From: Alkalicoccobacillus gibsonii | GTDB taxonomy: Bacteria > Bacillota > Bacilli > Bacillales > Bacillaceae_D | NCBI RefSeq assembly: GCF_016798245.1 | Contig: NZ_JAEUZA010000002.1 | Span: 124,001 to 188,000 of the forward strand | Reading direction: 5' to 3' | Length of the DNA stretch: 64,000 nt | Program-made: the position numbers and the translations under genes | Shown: one piece after another, positions 1-8,137 of the stretch | Layout: each line of letters begins with the position of its first letter | Position numbering within the stretch: the stretch's first letter is position 1 | The notes under the pieces: model-generated | Database searches by the model: none | Seen by the model: only the letters and a program-made list of their open reading frames with translations | What the model was told of the DNA's origin: nothing

Positions 1-2
1 TA

Positions 3-1748
3 AGAAATCAAGCAATCGGAACCATTCATTTTCAATCAGCATTGCAGATGAGCAGAAATACTGCTCTAGCTGATGTGAAAAAGCTAAGAGAACAGTGTCG
101 AAAAAATGGCATTGATCTTGCTTATAACCGAAGTAAAGGGTTTCATCTTGAAGGTAGTGAATGGCATAAACGTAGATTTGCTTCTATATGCATTGGGTCC
201 TTACTTGCTTTTCCCATGGGCTGGATCGGATTAAAGAGAGTATTAGAGAGTTGGAATTTTAAAGATAAACGAACCGACATACGTAAAGAAATTGAGCGAT
301 TATCTACTATCTACCGAGTAGAATTTGTAGGGTCACGATTAGATCAACTTGTTTACGAGTTACTCTTTCTACAGTATCGATATGGAAGAAAGACTTTATA
401 TTTACCGGAAAAGCAGATGGAGCTTATCATAAAGCAGCCATTATATGAAATGGGAACAGAACTTTCATTACTTCTTTTTGATCATCCATCTGAAACGGAA
501 AAAGTCTTTTTAACCGTTCAATTATTGTCGGTAGCACAAGGTACCACGCACATACTGCCGGAAAAAGAATTAAGAGAATTCACCCAGTCAATAATCTTAG
601 ATGTTGAAAGACTTATTCTTGTTCCGTTTTTAGATAAAGAGACGCTTGAAGAGACTTTGTACAAACATCTCGTTCCAGCTTATTTCAGAATCGTATGTGG
701 TGTTCCACTAGCAAACCCACTTATTAAAACAATCATTGAAGAACATGGGGATCTGTTTGAGATCGTGAAATATGTTCTAAGACAGTTAGAGCAATTTGCA
801 CAAGAACCTATATCAGAAGAAGAGGTTGGGTACTTTACCATTCTTTTTGGAGGTCACGTTAGAAAATATAGTAAGAAGGTATCTGAGTTAAAGGCAGTGA
901 TTGTATGTCCGAATGGCATAAGCTCTTCACTAATGCTTAGAACCCAACTACGTGAACTATTTCCACAGATAGAATTCACCAAGCCTCTTTCATTACAAGA
1001 CATGAAGCGAGTCCCTGCCGATCGATATGACATGGTCTTTTCAACTGTATATCTAAACGTGAACAAGCCTGTTTATTTAACCAAACCACTCTTAACTCAA
1101 TTAGAAAAGAACTATCTATTAAGTGCAGTAGCCTCAGACTTCAGCTTTCCAGACAAGAATCGGTTGAAAGTCGATAACTTAATGGCAATCGTTAAGAAGC
1201 ACGCAACAATTAAAAACGAGAAGAAGCTATTTGAGGATATTACACATGAGTTACTTGGAAGACAAAACGAAGAGAGGAGAGAGTCGCCATTGTTGTCTGA
1301 ATTGTTAACGCCAGATAAAATCCATTTTACAGAAAAGGAATTAAGCTGGCAGGAAGCGATTTCTCTTTCTGCTAAGCCACTTGTTGAACAAGGGTATATT
1401 ACACCGGAATATACAGAAGCCATGATCAAACGTGTGACGGAATTGGGAGCTTTTATTCATATCGGAAAAGGCATTGCCATTCCCCATGCAAGACCTGAGG
1501 ATGGAGTGCAGAAACTAGGAATGTCTTTTCTGAAAGTGAGAAAACCAGTATTGCTATTAGACGATGAGAAACATTCTATCGACTTATTTATCTGCTTAGC
1601 TGCGATCGACAATACCTTGCATTTAAAAGCATTATCTGAGTTGACCTCATTTTTAGTGGATGATGAGACATTAAAACAGTTCAAGCAGGCGAACACTGCA
1701 GAAGACATTATTAAAATGATGAAGAAAAAAGGGGAAGATGAGAAATGA
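3..1748 (+). CDS. PRD-domain PTS-linked transcriptional regulator, 5' end outside window
   Basis: The frame is open to the first bases of the window, so the true start lies upstream; the first visible ATG (42) is internal. The visible part begins inside an N-terminal winged HTH (RNTALADVKKLREQC resembles the HTH wing of BglG/MtlR/LicR-type activators), continues through helical PRD regions (about residues 60-290), a GatB-like EIIB segment (VIVCPNGISSS) and a C-terminal EIIA type-2 domain with the phospho-histidine motif GIAIPHARPE. It should activate the PTS operon in response to phosphorylation of the PRDs and EIIA. It overlaps the next gene (EIIB) by 4 nt, so the set is one operon. No separate EIIA gene is seen; the EIIA module here may serve the transporter, which is inference. 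Confidence 0.9.
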   Translation, partial: RNQAIGTIHFQSALQMSRNTALADVKKLREQCRKNGIDLAYNRSKGFHLEGSEWHKRRFASICIGSLLAFPMGWIGLKRVLESWNFKDKRTDIRKEIERLSTIYRVEFVGSRLDQLVYELLFLQYRYGRKTLYLPEKQMELIIKQPLYEMGTELSLLLFDHPSETEKVFLTVQLLSVAQGTTHILPEKELREFTQSIILDVERLILVPFLDKETLEETLYKHLVPAYFRIVCGVPLANPLIKTIIEEHGDLFEIVKYVLRQLEQFAQEPISEEEVGYFTILFGGHVRKYSKKVSELKAVIVCPNGISSSLMLRTQLRELFPQIEFTKPLSLQDMKRVPADRYDMVFSTVYLNVNKPVYLTKPLLTQLEKNYLLSAVASDFSFPDKNRLKVDNLMAIVKKHATIKNEKKLFEDITHELLGRQNEERRESPLLSELLTPDKIHFTEKELSWQEAISLSAKPLVEQGYITPEYTEAMIKRVTELGAFIHIGKGIAIPHARPEDGVQKLGMSFLKVRKPVLLLDDEKHSIDLFICLAAIDNTLHLKALSELTSFLVDDETLKQFKQANTAEDIIKMMKKKGEDEK

Positions 1749-2026
1749 AAATTTTAACGGTATGTGGATCAGGTTTAGGGACTAGTTTTATGGTAGAGAT
1801 GAATATCAAACAGCTTCTAGAAGAAATGAATGTGACAGGCGTAGAGGTAGATCATTCAGATCTAGGTTCAGCTACTCCGGACTCAGCAGACGTCTTTTTC
1901 CTAGCAAAAGATATTGCAGAAGGTGGACAGAGTTTGGGTGAGGTTGTTGTACTAGAAAGTATTATCGATATGGATGAGTTAAGAGCTAAATTAACAGAGG
2001 TTCTTCAATCTAAAAATATAATCTAA
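1745..2026 (+). CDS. PTS sugar transporter EIIB subunit (UlaB/SgaB-like)
   Basis: A 93-residue free-standing EIIB. The active-site loop sits at the N-terminus (ILTVCGSGLGTSFM) with Cys8 as the predicted phospho-acceptor, the pattern of lactose/ascorbate-type EIIB proteins. The length fits the family (about 90-100 aa). The start overlaps the regulator stop (ATGA) and the EIIC gene follows after 14 nt, so the three genes are translationally linked. It should pass phosphate from an EIIA to the substrate carried by the EIIC. The substrate cannot be read from the sequence. Confidence 0.9.
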   Translation: MKILTVCGSGLGTSFMVEMNIKQLLEEMNVTGVEVDHSDLGSATPDSADVFFLAKDIAEGGQSLGEVVVLESIIDMDELRAKLTEVLQSKNII

Positions 2027-2040
2027 GTAGGGTGATAAGC

Positions 2041-3399
2041 ATGAATACTATTTTTAGTATCATCATCGATGTATTGAGTGAACCAGCTGTTTTAGTAGCG
2101 ATCATTGCATTGGTTGGTTTAATTGCACAACAGAAAAATATGTCTGATACCTTAAAAGGCACGGTTAAAACATTTGTTGGTTTCTTAGTCATAACAGCAG
2201 GTGCCGGTGTTCTCTCTGGATCACTGGCACCATTTGGGGCAATGTTTGAAGCTGCATTTAATGTAAACGGGATTGTACCGAACAATGAAGCAATTGTAGC
2301 ATTAGCATTAGCGGAATACGGATCAGCCACTGCACTTATTATGTTCTTCGGAATGATTGTAAACATTGTTATCGCTCGTTTTACGAGCTTTAAGTATATC
2401 TTTTTAACAGGACATATTACTTTATATATGTCATGTATGATTGCTGTTATTTTAGCTGTTGCAGGATTTACATCTTTTATGCAAATTCTTTTAGGCGCTG
2501 TAACTGTAGGGATCTTTATGTCATTATCTCCGGCAGTGGTTCAGCCTTTTGTTAAAAGGTTAACAGGAAACAATAACGTTGCTTTAGGTCACTCTGGAGC
2601 TGTCGGTTTTGCTTTGGGTGGAGTAGTTGGCCACTTGGTAAAAGGGAAGGGTGAAATCAAATCAACCGAGAACATTAACTTTCCAAAAGGACTCGGATTT
2701 CTTCGTGATAGTACAGTAAGTATCACACTAACAATGGCCATTCTTTATGTAGTCGTTGCATTGTTTGCCGGAGCCAGTTTTGTGGAGTCAGAATTAAGTG
2801 CTGGTCAGAACTTTATCTTGTTCTCTATATTACAAGCTGGACTTTTTTCCGCCGGTGTATTTGTAATCCTTGCTGGAGTAAGACTTGTATTAGCGGAGAT
2901 CGTACCAGCTTTTAAAGGAATTTCTTCAAAACTAGTTCCAAATTCAAAACCTGCTTTAGATGTTCCAATTGTCTTTACGTACTCACCTAATGCTGTATTA
3001 GTAGGGTTTTTCTCAAGTTTTGCGGGTGGAATTGTCAGCATGATCGTAATGATATTTGCAGGAGGAGTTATTATTCTTCCCGGAGTTGTCCCACACTTCT
3101 TCACAGGAGCCGCAGCAGGGGTATTCGGAAATGCTACTGGAGGAACACGTGGAGCCATATGGGGAGCTTTCGCAAATGGAGTTGTCATTAGTTTTATGCC
3201 GATTATATTAATCCCTGTGCTTGGGAATCTTGGTACCGCCAACGCTACTTTTTCTGATTCTGATTTTGGTGTGGTTGGGTTATTCTTAAGTGGATTAAAT
3301 AATTTAGGTGGACAAATTGCAATTATGATTGGTCTAGCATTAGTACTTTTAGTAATGGTACTGTTTAGTTTTAATAGAAAAAAATCAATCAAAAGTTAA
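2041..3399 (+). CDS. PTS EIIC transporter, UlaA/SgaT family
   Basis: A polytopic membrane protein of about 452 residues with the length and repeated Gly-rich transmembrane segments of UlaA (ascorbate-type) EIIC permeases, for example NVALGHSGAVGFALGG and ATGGTRGAIWGAFANG. The ATG at 2041 is preferred over an in-frame GTG at 2032 because it lies 5 nt after a GGGTGAT ribosome binding site. It is last in the operon and is followed by a hairpin terminator. UlaA-family permeases are best known for L-ascorbate, but the usual ulaDEF catabolic genes are not beside it, so the substrate stays open. Confidence 0.88.
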   Translation: MNTIFSIIIDVLSEPAVLVAIIALVGLIAQQKNMSDTLKGTVKTFVGFLVITAGAGVLSGSLAPFGAMFEAAFNVNGIVPNNEAIVALALAEYGSATALIMFFGMIVNIVIARFTSFKYIFLTGHITLYMSCMIAVILAVAGFTSFMQILLGAVTVGIFMSLSPAVVQPFVKRLTGNNNVALGHSGAVGFALGGVVGHLVKGKGEIKSTENINFPKGLGFLRDSTVSITLTMAILYVVVALFAGASFVESELSAGQNFILFSILQAGLFSAGVFVILAGVRLVLAEIVPAFKGISSKLVPNSKPALDVPIVFTYSPNAVLVGFFSSFAGGIVSMIVMIFAGGVIILPGVVPHFFTGAAAGVFGNATGGTRGAIWGAFANGVVISFMPIILIPVLGNLGTANATFSDSDFGVVGLFLSGLNNLGGQIAIMIGLALVLLVMVLFSFNRKKSIKS

Positions 3400-3411
3400 T
3401 TCATAGAGATA

Positions 3412-3448
3412 AAAGTAGAGATCGCATGAGAATGCTGATCTCTATTTT
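3412..3448 (+). terminator. Rho-independent terminator of the PTS operon
   Basis: TAGAGATC (3416-3423) pairs with GATCTCTA (3437-3444) across a 13-nt loop and is followed by TTTT. A-rich sequence lies on the 5' side. It sits 17 nt after the EIIC stop. Confidence 0.7.
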
Positions 3449-3494
3449 AGTTAATAGTCGTCGTTTATCTAGTATTTTAGAAAAATATGAGACG

Positions 3495-3730
3495 TTAGCA
3501 AGAAGATTAAGATCCTTAGTAAGGAAGGTCTGAATTTCACCAAGACTACCTTCCTCTTACCAAGAGGAATACAATTTTTATTAAGCCCACAGGGAACTCC
3601 ACCAAGAAACGACCCTCGATAGTAAGGAGCACGTTCGTCTTACCAAGAAGAGAGCTTCGTTACCAAGCTCGGCACCCTTGTTAGTAAAAGGAAGCTAATA
3701 CATACCAAGAGGTTAGCGCCCATAAGCAAG
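3495..3730. repeat. Phased array of 12 short degenerate repeats (core TTACCAAG/TTAGTAAG)
   Basis: An 8-nt core of the form TTA(C/G)(C/T)AAG recurs at 3495, 3516, 3537, 3557, 3578, 3599, 3619, 3640, 3660, 3681, 3702 and 3723. Every step is 20 or 21 nt. The 12-13 nt between cores are not conserved. The array fills a gene-free gap between convergent transcription units. The mixed 20/21 step breaks any reading frame, so it is not a coding heptad repeat. The period is close to two turns of B-DNA. Function unknown. Confidence 0.8.
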
Positions 3731-3797
3731 AACGTTGTTAGAAATGCAGGGACTTCCAGATTCCCCGCACCTCTCAAAAATCGCACCTAAACTCATA

Positions 3798-3825
3798 TAA
3801 AAGACCACCAAACACTCGGCAGTCT
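3798..3825 (-). terminator. Probable terminator of the thiamine-diphosphate enzyme gene
   Basis: Read on the minus strand, AGACTGCCGA pairs with TTGGTGGTCT (some G-U pairs) and is followed by TTTTAT. It lies about 15 nt downstream of the stop codon at 3840. The rest of the 3731-3797 stretch shows nothing recognisable. Confidence 0.55.
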
Positions 3826-3839
3826 CACATTTCTCATAT

Positions 3840-5474
3840 TTACTTCCCAAACGAAGACAAAAACTTCACTCGATCTCCCATTGGAGGTGTATTCTGATCA
3901 ATTAGTGCAACCTCTAGTACAGCAGGTCCGTTTCCATTCATCAGATGATCAATGGTTGCTTGGTTCAGATCATCCATTGAGTTTACACGGAAGCTTGGAA
4001 CACCCATTCCAGCTGCCATTGCGCTAATGTCAATTTGCTGTTGTTCGAAGGATGGATGTGTGCGCTTGAACTGCAATGCATGTCCATGATAAACCATCCC
4101 TAATCGGGCGTTGTTCATGACAACAAAGAGGATAGGGAGATTGTATTCTTTCGCTGTTAAAATTTCCATCCCATGCATAAAGAAGCAGCCATCACCTGTT
4201 ACACAGACAACCGGACGTTCTGGTTCTGCTAGCTTTGAGCCGATTGCCGAACCAATCCCGGTTCCCATCGCTCCAAAGTGAACGTTAATTCCAAAGGTAT
4301 CTGATTCTTTTACACTCATGTGGTTAATGACATAGGCCATAAATTCACCGATATCAATGGTGTACCGTGTTGATGAAGGAAGAAGCTGTTGAAGGCTCAG
4401 CATGACGTTTTTCGTATTATATTCATCAAGGTTTGTCTTGTCTTCTACAAGGCTATGAGTATAGCTTGTTTGTGTAAGCCCTCTGTTACGCAATTCTTCT
4501 ATTAAAAATAGGAGACTTAGATTAATATCCCCATGTACTGGCAGATCTGTTGTGTACTTGCGGTTAAAAACAGTTTCGTCAAAGTCTAGTTGAATCATAA
4601 AGCGATTTTCAGTTAGCTTCACGTTATAGTTATTGGTTGCTGTTTCACCAAGGCTTGATCCAACGACGAGTAACACATTCGCATCACCCTCGGCAATCAG
4701 GTTTGAAGCTGACTCATGTCCAGCAAAGCCGTATACCCCAACTAGAAGTGGATGGGTATCAGGTATGTACCCTTTTGCTTGTGGTGTTGTAATGATCGGC
4801 CAATCTAGTAACTCAGCTAGTTCTACTAATTGTTCAACAGCGCCCCGGACACCTTGGCCGACAATGACGATTCCTTTTTCACGTGTTACAAGCTCGTCCG
4901 CTACTTGTTTAATTGTCTGTAAGTCAGGAACAAGCTGTTCTCTTGAAGGAAGAGCAGGAACAGTTAAATTGTCTACGTTTCCATGTTGAACATCAATAGG
5001 AAGTGCCACATGCACAGGGCCGGGAACTCCAGAGACTGCAATTTCACAAGCTTTAGCAATTTCACTTAGAACATTTTCCGCTTCGTTAACCGTGACACTA
5101 TACTTCGTTACGGGACGGAAGATTGGCTCTGCATCTAATTCCTGAGATGCGTTTAAGCCAACGGTATTAACTGGTACAGCACCGGTGATAAATAGCACAG
5201 GTAAGTGTTCCCGCATGGCGTTGGCGGCTCCAGTTACTAGATTCGTTCCCCCTGGACCACTACACCCAATTGCTACACTCAAATGACCTGAATATTTGGC
5301 GTAGGCTGCTGCCATATAGGTAGCGGCACCCTCGTGCTTGGTGACAACAGGAGTTAATTCCTTCATGTCATATAGTTCGTTAAAAATGGCGTTCACCGAA
5401 CCAGCTGGAATACCAAAGATGTGTGTAATACCGTTTTCTTTTAAATACTCTAAGACCAAACGTGCTGCTTTCAT
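3840..5474 (-). CDS. Thiamine-diphosphate enzyme, acetolactate synthase/pyruvate oxidase-like
   Basis: 544 residues with the three-domain layout of the ALS/POX/benzoylformate decarboxylase family: an N-terminal PYR domain with the catalytic Glu48 (VTKHEGAATYMAAAYA), a central domain (GIVIVGQGVRG), and a C-terminal PP domain with the ThDP-binding signature VTGDGCF...NN. A clear AAGGAG site precedes the ATG. No small regulatory ALS subunit or alsD lies nearby, so a biosynthetic role is unlikely. Pyruvate oxidase, catabolic acetolactate synthase or another decarboxylase are all possible. It lies 42 nt behind the GGDEF-EAL gene on the same strand with no terminator between, so the two may be cotranscribed. 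Confidence 0.82.
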   Translation of the reverse strand: MKAARLVLEYLKENGITHIFGIPAGSVNAIFNELYDMKELTPVVTKHEGAATYMAAAYAKYSGHLSVAIGCSGPGGTNLVTGAANAMREHLPVLFITGAVPVNTVGLNASQELDAEPIFRPVTKYSVTVNEAENVLSEIAKACEIAVSGVPGPVHVALPIDVQHGNVDNLTVPALPSREQLVPDLQTIKQVADELVTREKGIVIVGQGVRGAVEQLVELAELLDWPIITTPQAKGYIPDTHPLLVGVYGFAGHESASNLIAEGDANVLLVVGSSLGETATNNYNVKLTENRFMIQLDFDETVFNRKYTTDLPVHGDINLSLLFLIEELRNRGLTQTSYTHSLVEDKTNLDEYNTKNVMLSLQQLLPSSTRYTIDIGEFMAYVINHMSVKESDTFGINVHFGAMGTGIGSAIGSKLAEPERPVVCVTGDGCFFMHGMEILTAKEYNLPILFVVMNNARLGMVYHGHALQFKRTHPSFEQQQIDISAMAAGMGVPSFRVNSMDDLNQATIDHLMNGNGPAVLEVALIDQNTPPMGDRVKFLSSFGK

Positions 5475-5516
5475 TATGACAATCTCCTTGTCTCTTTTGG
5501 ATTATACAACCAGGTA

Positions 5517-7880
5517 CTACTGGAAATATTTTATCATAATGTCGGTCGATTGTACTGGTTTGCTGAAAAAATATCCCTGCATCCGTTCGCAATGTAGTGA
5601 AAGTAAAAAATCTGCTTGCTCCTTTGTTTCGACGCCTTCTGCAATGACATCTAAATGAAGGTTATGAGCAAGAGTAATAATCGTTTTCGTGATTGCCGCA
5701 TTATCTGTAAGCATATCTTGAACAAAGGATCGATCAATTTTCAACGTAGAGATAGGCAGATTCTTTAGGTAACCCAAAGAGGAATAACCTGTCCCAAAAT
5801 CATCAATTTCAAGTTTTATACCTAAGTTATTTAACTGTTTCATTGTGTGAACAATAGATTCAGTATTTTTCACTATTACATTTTCCGTCAACTCAAGATG
5901 AAGGTAATCTGGTAAGATACCTGTTTCCTCAAGGACAGATTGAACCGTATCTACTAACTCATCATGTTCGAATTGTTGAACAGACAGGTTTACTGCCATG
6001 GTAATGAGAGGAGAACCAGAATCATGCCATTCTTTTAGCTGTTTACACGCTTGTCTTAGCACCCACTCACCTATCGGAACAATCAAGCCGGTTTCCTCTG
6101 CAATAGGAATAAACGTATCAGGTGGGATCATTCCTTTGATGGGATGATTCCATCTTAACAGAGCTTCTACACCTTTAATCGTGTTGGAGCGATAATCGAT
6201 TTGTGGTTGGTAGTAAACAGATAATTCATCCTGTTCTAACGCTTTATATAAGTCATTCTCAAGTTTAATGCGATCAACCGTCCGTTTATCCATTCGTTCG
6301 CTAAAGAAATGATAACTATTCCCTGGAGTCGACTTTGATTTATACAGTGCCGTATCTGCATGCTTTATAAGATCTTCGCCTCTTTCCCCATTATCGGGAT
6401 ACATGCTAACACCAATACTTGTCTTTACAAAAATCTCTGTTCCTTCAATTTGAAAAGATGTACTAAAAGCTTCCTGAATGCAGTTGATTTCCTTAAGAAT
6501 CTCTTTTTCATTTTTAATAGTCGGAAGGAAGATCGTAAACTCATCCCCACCTTGTCTTGAAACAGTTGCTCCTTTTGGTACACATTCTGTTAAACGTATG
6601 GCGACATCTCTTAATAATTGATCACCATAGCTATGGCCAAATGTATCATTAACAAGTTTAAATCGGTCTAAGTCAAGTGAGAGAATGGCCGCTTTTTCAT
6701 TGTTTATCTTTGCGTATTTTAATCCTTGGGATAGTCGATCTGAGAGTAATGCACGATTTGGTAAGTTCGTTAAGCTATCAAAATACGCATGAAACCGTAC
6801 CTCGGACGTCCGTTCTTCAATGATCATTTCCTGCTTTTCCATATAGATTAAGTTAGCCAGCGTTGAGGCTGTCGCATCCACAATTGATTGAGCCAACTCA
6901 ATCTCTGAGTCTGTATAATAAACATGTTCACACTTTAAATTAACGATAGAAATCTGTCCTAATATACGTCCCATTGAAATTAACGGGAACATTGCTAACC
7001 CTTTAATTCCAAAGTTGCGGCACAATTCGAGGTTTGGTCTACCATCTACATAAACATCTGAAATAATAATTGGCTTCTTGGTTGCAAACACTTCCTTCAT
7101 GACCAGATCATCACTTTGATCAAAATCAGTATTCTCATGTGTCTCCATCCAATTTTCCTCTGTCCAATCACTATCCTTACTTAACTTCGCTGGTTTCACT
7201 TTCTTTTCAGCAATCGGATCCAGCAAGTGAACTCCTATATTAGAATTCGCCAACACCTTTGCTAAATAGGAGAAGCACAAGTCTAAGCTTTCCTGCAACG
7301 TGGAACACATAGATAATTCACGTGTTACGTCAAGGAGAGTCTGTTTATCCTTAATAAGCTGCTCCTTGTGGGCTAAAGTATTGGCATTTAGGATGGCCAC
7401 GCCTGCCATACTAACGTAGGCCTCAACGGTTTGAATCTCTTTTTTCGTTAAATTCATAGGGATGCCGTAATCAAATAAAAAGACGAGGCCAAACAGTTCA
7501 TCTTCAAATGAGATAGGAAGAACGAGTAAGGATTTTATAGAAAATCCTTTTACAGCCCTGGGATCAGGGCGATGATCCTTTGATGTATCTGGTATATAGA
7601 TGGTTTTTCTTGTTTCAATCACTTCTTTGGCTAGTAGATCGTACTCTGTATCAATGACATGCATGTCCAGAGTCCAACCATTCAGTGTTTCGGGTTTTCC
7701 GACGTAGCCCCTGAATGTTCCGTCTTTTTGAGGCAAGTAAATGCCAACAGAATCACAACGAACAATTTCTTCCGATATAGCCTGTGTAACCTGCTCAAGC
7801 ATGTCTCGCAATTCAAGCTTTGTATTAATTAACTTGGTAATATTAGCAAGTCGAGAATATCTCGTCTGTTCTTCGTTCAT
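5517..7880 (-). CDS. GAF-GAF-GGDEF-EAL cyclic-di-GMP protein
   Basis: 787 soluble residues. Two GAF-type sensor regions (roughly 20-170 and 190-350) precede a GGDEF domain with an intact active-site loop ([13 protein letters not shown]) and a C-terminal EAL domain with its signature intact ([11 protein letters not shown]) and downstream EAL residues ELTENV and [12 protein letters not shown]. Both catalytic motifs look functional, so it may make and degrade c-di-GMP depending on the ligand or redox state sensed by the GAF domains. No transmembrane segment is visible, so it is cytoplasmic. A GGAGG site precedes the ATG. It is divergent from the kinase at 8138. Confidence 0.93.
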   Translation of the reverse strand: MNEEQTRYSRLANITKLINTKLELRDMLEQVTQAISEEIVRCDSVGIYLPQKDGTFRGYVGKPETLNGWTLDMHVIDTEYDLLAKEVIETRKTIYIPDTSKDHRPDPRAVKGFSIKSLLVLPISFEDELFGLVFLFDYGIPMNLTKKEIQTVEAYVSMAGVAILNANTLAHKEQLIKDKQTLLDVTRELSMCSTLQESLDLCFSYLAKVLANSNIGVHLLDPIAEKKVKPAKLSKDSDWTEENWMETHENTDFDQSDDLVMKEVFATKKPIIISDVYVDGRPNLELCRNFGIKGLAMFPLISMGRILGQISIVNLKCEHVYYTDSEIELAQSIVDATASTLANLIYMEKQEMIIEERTSEVRFHAYFDSLTNLPNRALLSDRLSQGLKYAKINNEKAAILSLDLDRFKLVNDTFGHSYGDQLLRDVAIRLTECVPKGATVSRQGGDEFTIFLPTIKNEKEILKEINCIQEAFSTSFQIEGTEIFVKTSIGVSMYPDNGERGEDLIKHADTALYKSKSTPGNSYHFFSERMDKRTVDRIKLENDLYKALEQDELSVYYQPQIDYRSNTIKGVEALLRWNHPIKGMIPPDTFIPIAEETGLIVPIGEWVLRQACKQLKEWHDSGSPLITMAVNLSVQQFEHDELVDTVQSVLEETGILPDYLHLELTENVIVKNTESIVHTMKQLNNLGIKLEIDDFGTGYSSLGYLKNLPISTLKIDRSFVQDMLTDNAAITKTIITLAHNLHLDVIAEGVETKEQADFLLSLHCERMQGYFFSKPVQSTDIMIKYFQ

Positions 7881-8076
7881 TCAAAGGCCTCCATTTATCA
7901 TAGATTCCAAACTGAGTTTCGATCAGTATGTAGTTATTTTATAGTCTTTATTTCATATTACCTTAATCCTAGTAAATATAGTGTGAAATTGTTGAAATTA
8001 GTCGAAAGTTTATTAATTAATTTTAATATAGCGTTTCTTGTATCACAGAAAAGCTGATACTACTAATCATTCTATT

Positions 8077-8094
8077 CAGTAAACGTTTTTACTG
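8077..8094. promoter_or_regulatory. Palindromic operator overlapping the -35 of the fructan-locus promoter
   Basis: CAGTAAACGTTTTTACTG is a 7-bp perfect inverted repeat with a 4-nt centre. It overlaps the -35 box TTTACT (8088-8093). The central AAACGTTTTT resembles LacI/CcpA-type sites but matches the cre consensus with two mismatches. Repressor identity is not known. Confidence 0.6.
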
Positions 8095-8115
8095 CTATTA
8101 TGAGGTTTATATAAT
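8088..8115 (+). promoter_or_regulatory. SigA-type promoter of the sensor kinase gene
   Basis: TTTACT (8088-8093), 16-nt spacer, TATAAT (8110-8115). The predicted transcript starts near 8122, only a few bases before the CCAGGAGGA ribosome binding site and ATG at 8138. Confidence 0.6.
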
Positions 8116-8137
8116 AGATAAACAACCAGGAGGAGCC

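Noticed and set aside
2805-3392. 195-aa minus-strand ORF
   Set aside because: It lies wholly antisense to the UlaA-type EIIC gene, has no ribosome binding site, and its low-complexity Pro/Thr/Asn content mirrors the membrane protein's codons.
2041-3399. Definite ascorbate transporter
   Set aside because: The EIIC is of UlaA type, but the ulaD/E/F catabolic genes are absent nearby, so the substrate was left open.
3495-3730. CRISPR array
   Set aside because: The conserved core is only 8 nt and the filler 12-13 nt, well below CRISPR repeat and spacer sizes, and no cas gene is near.
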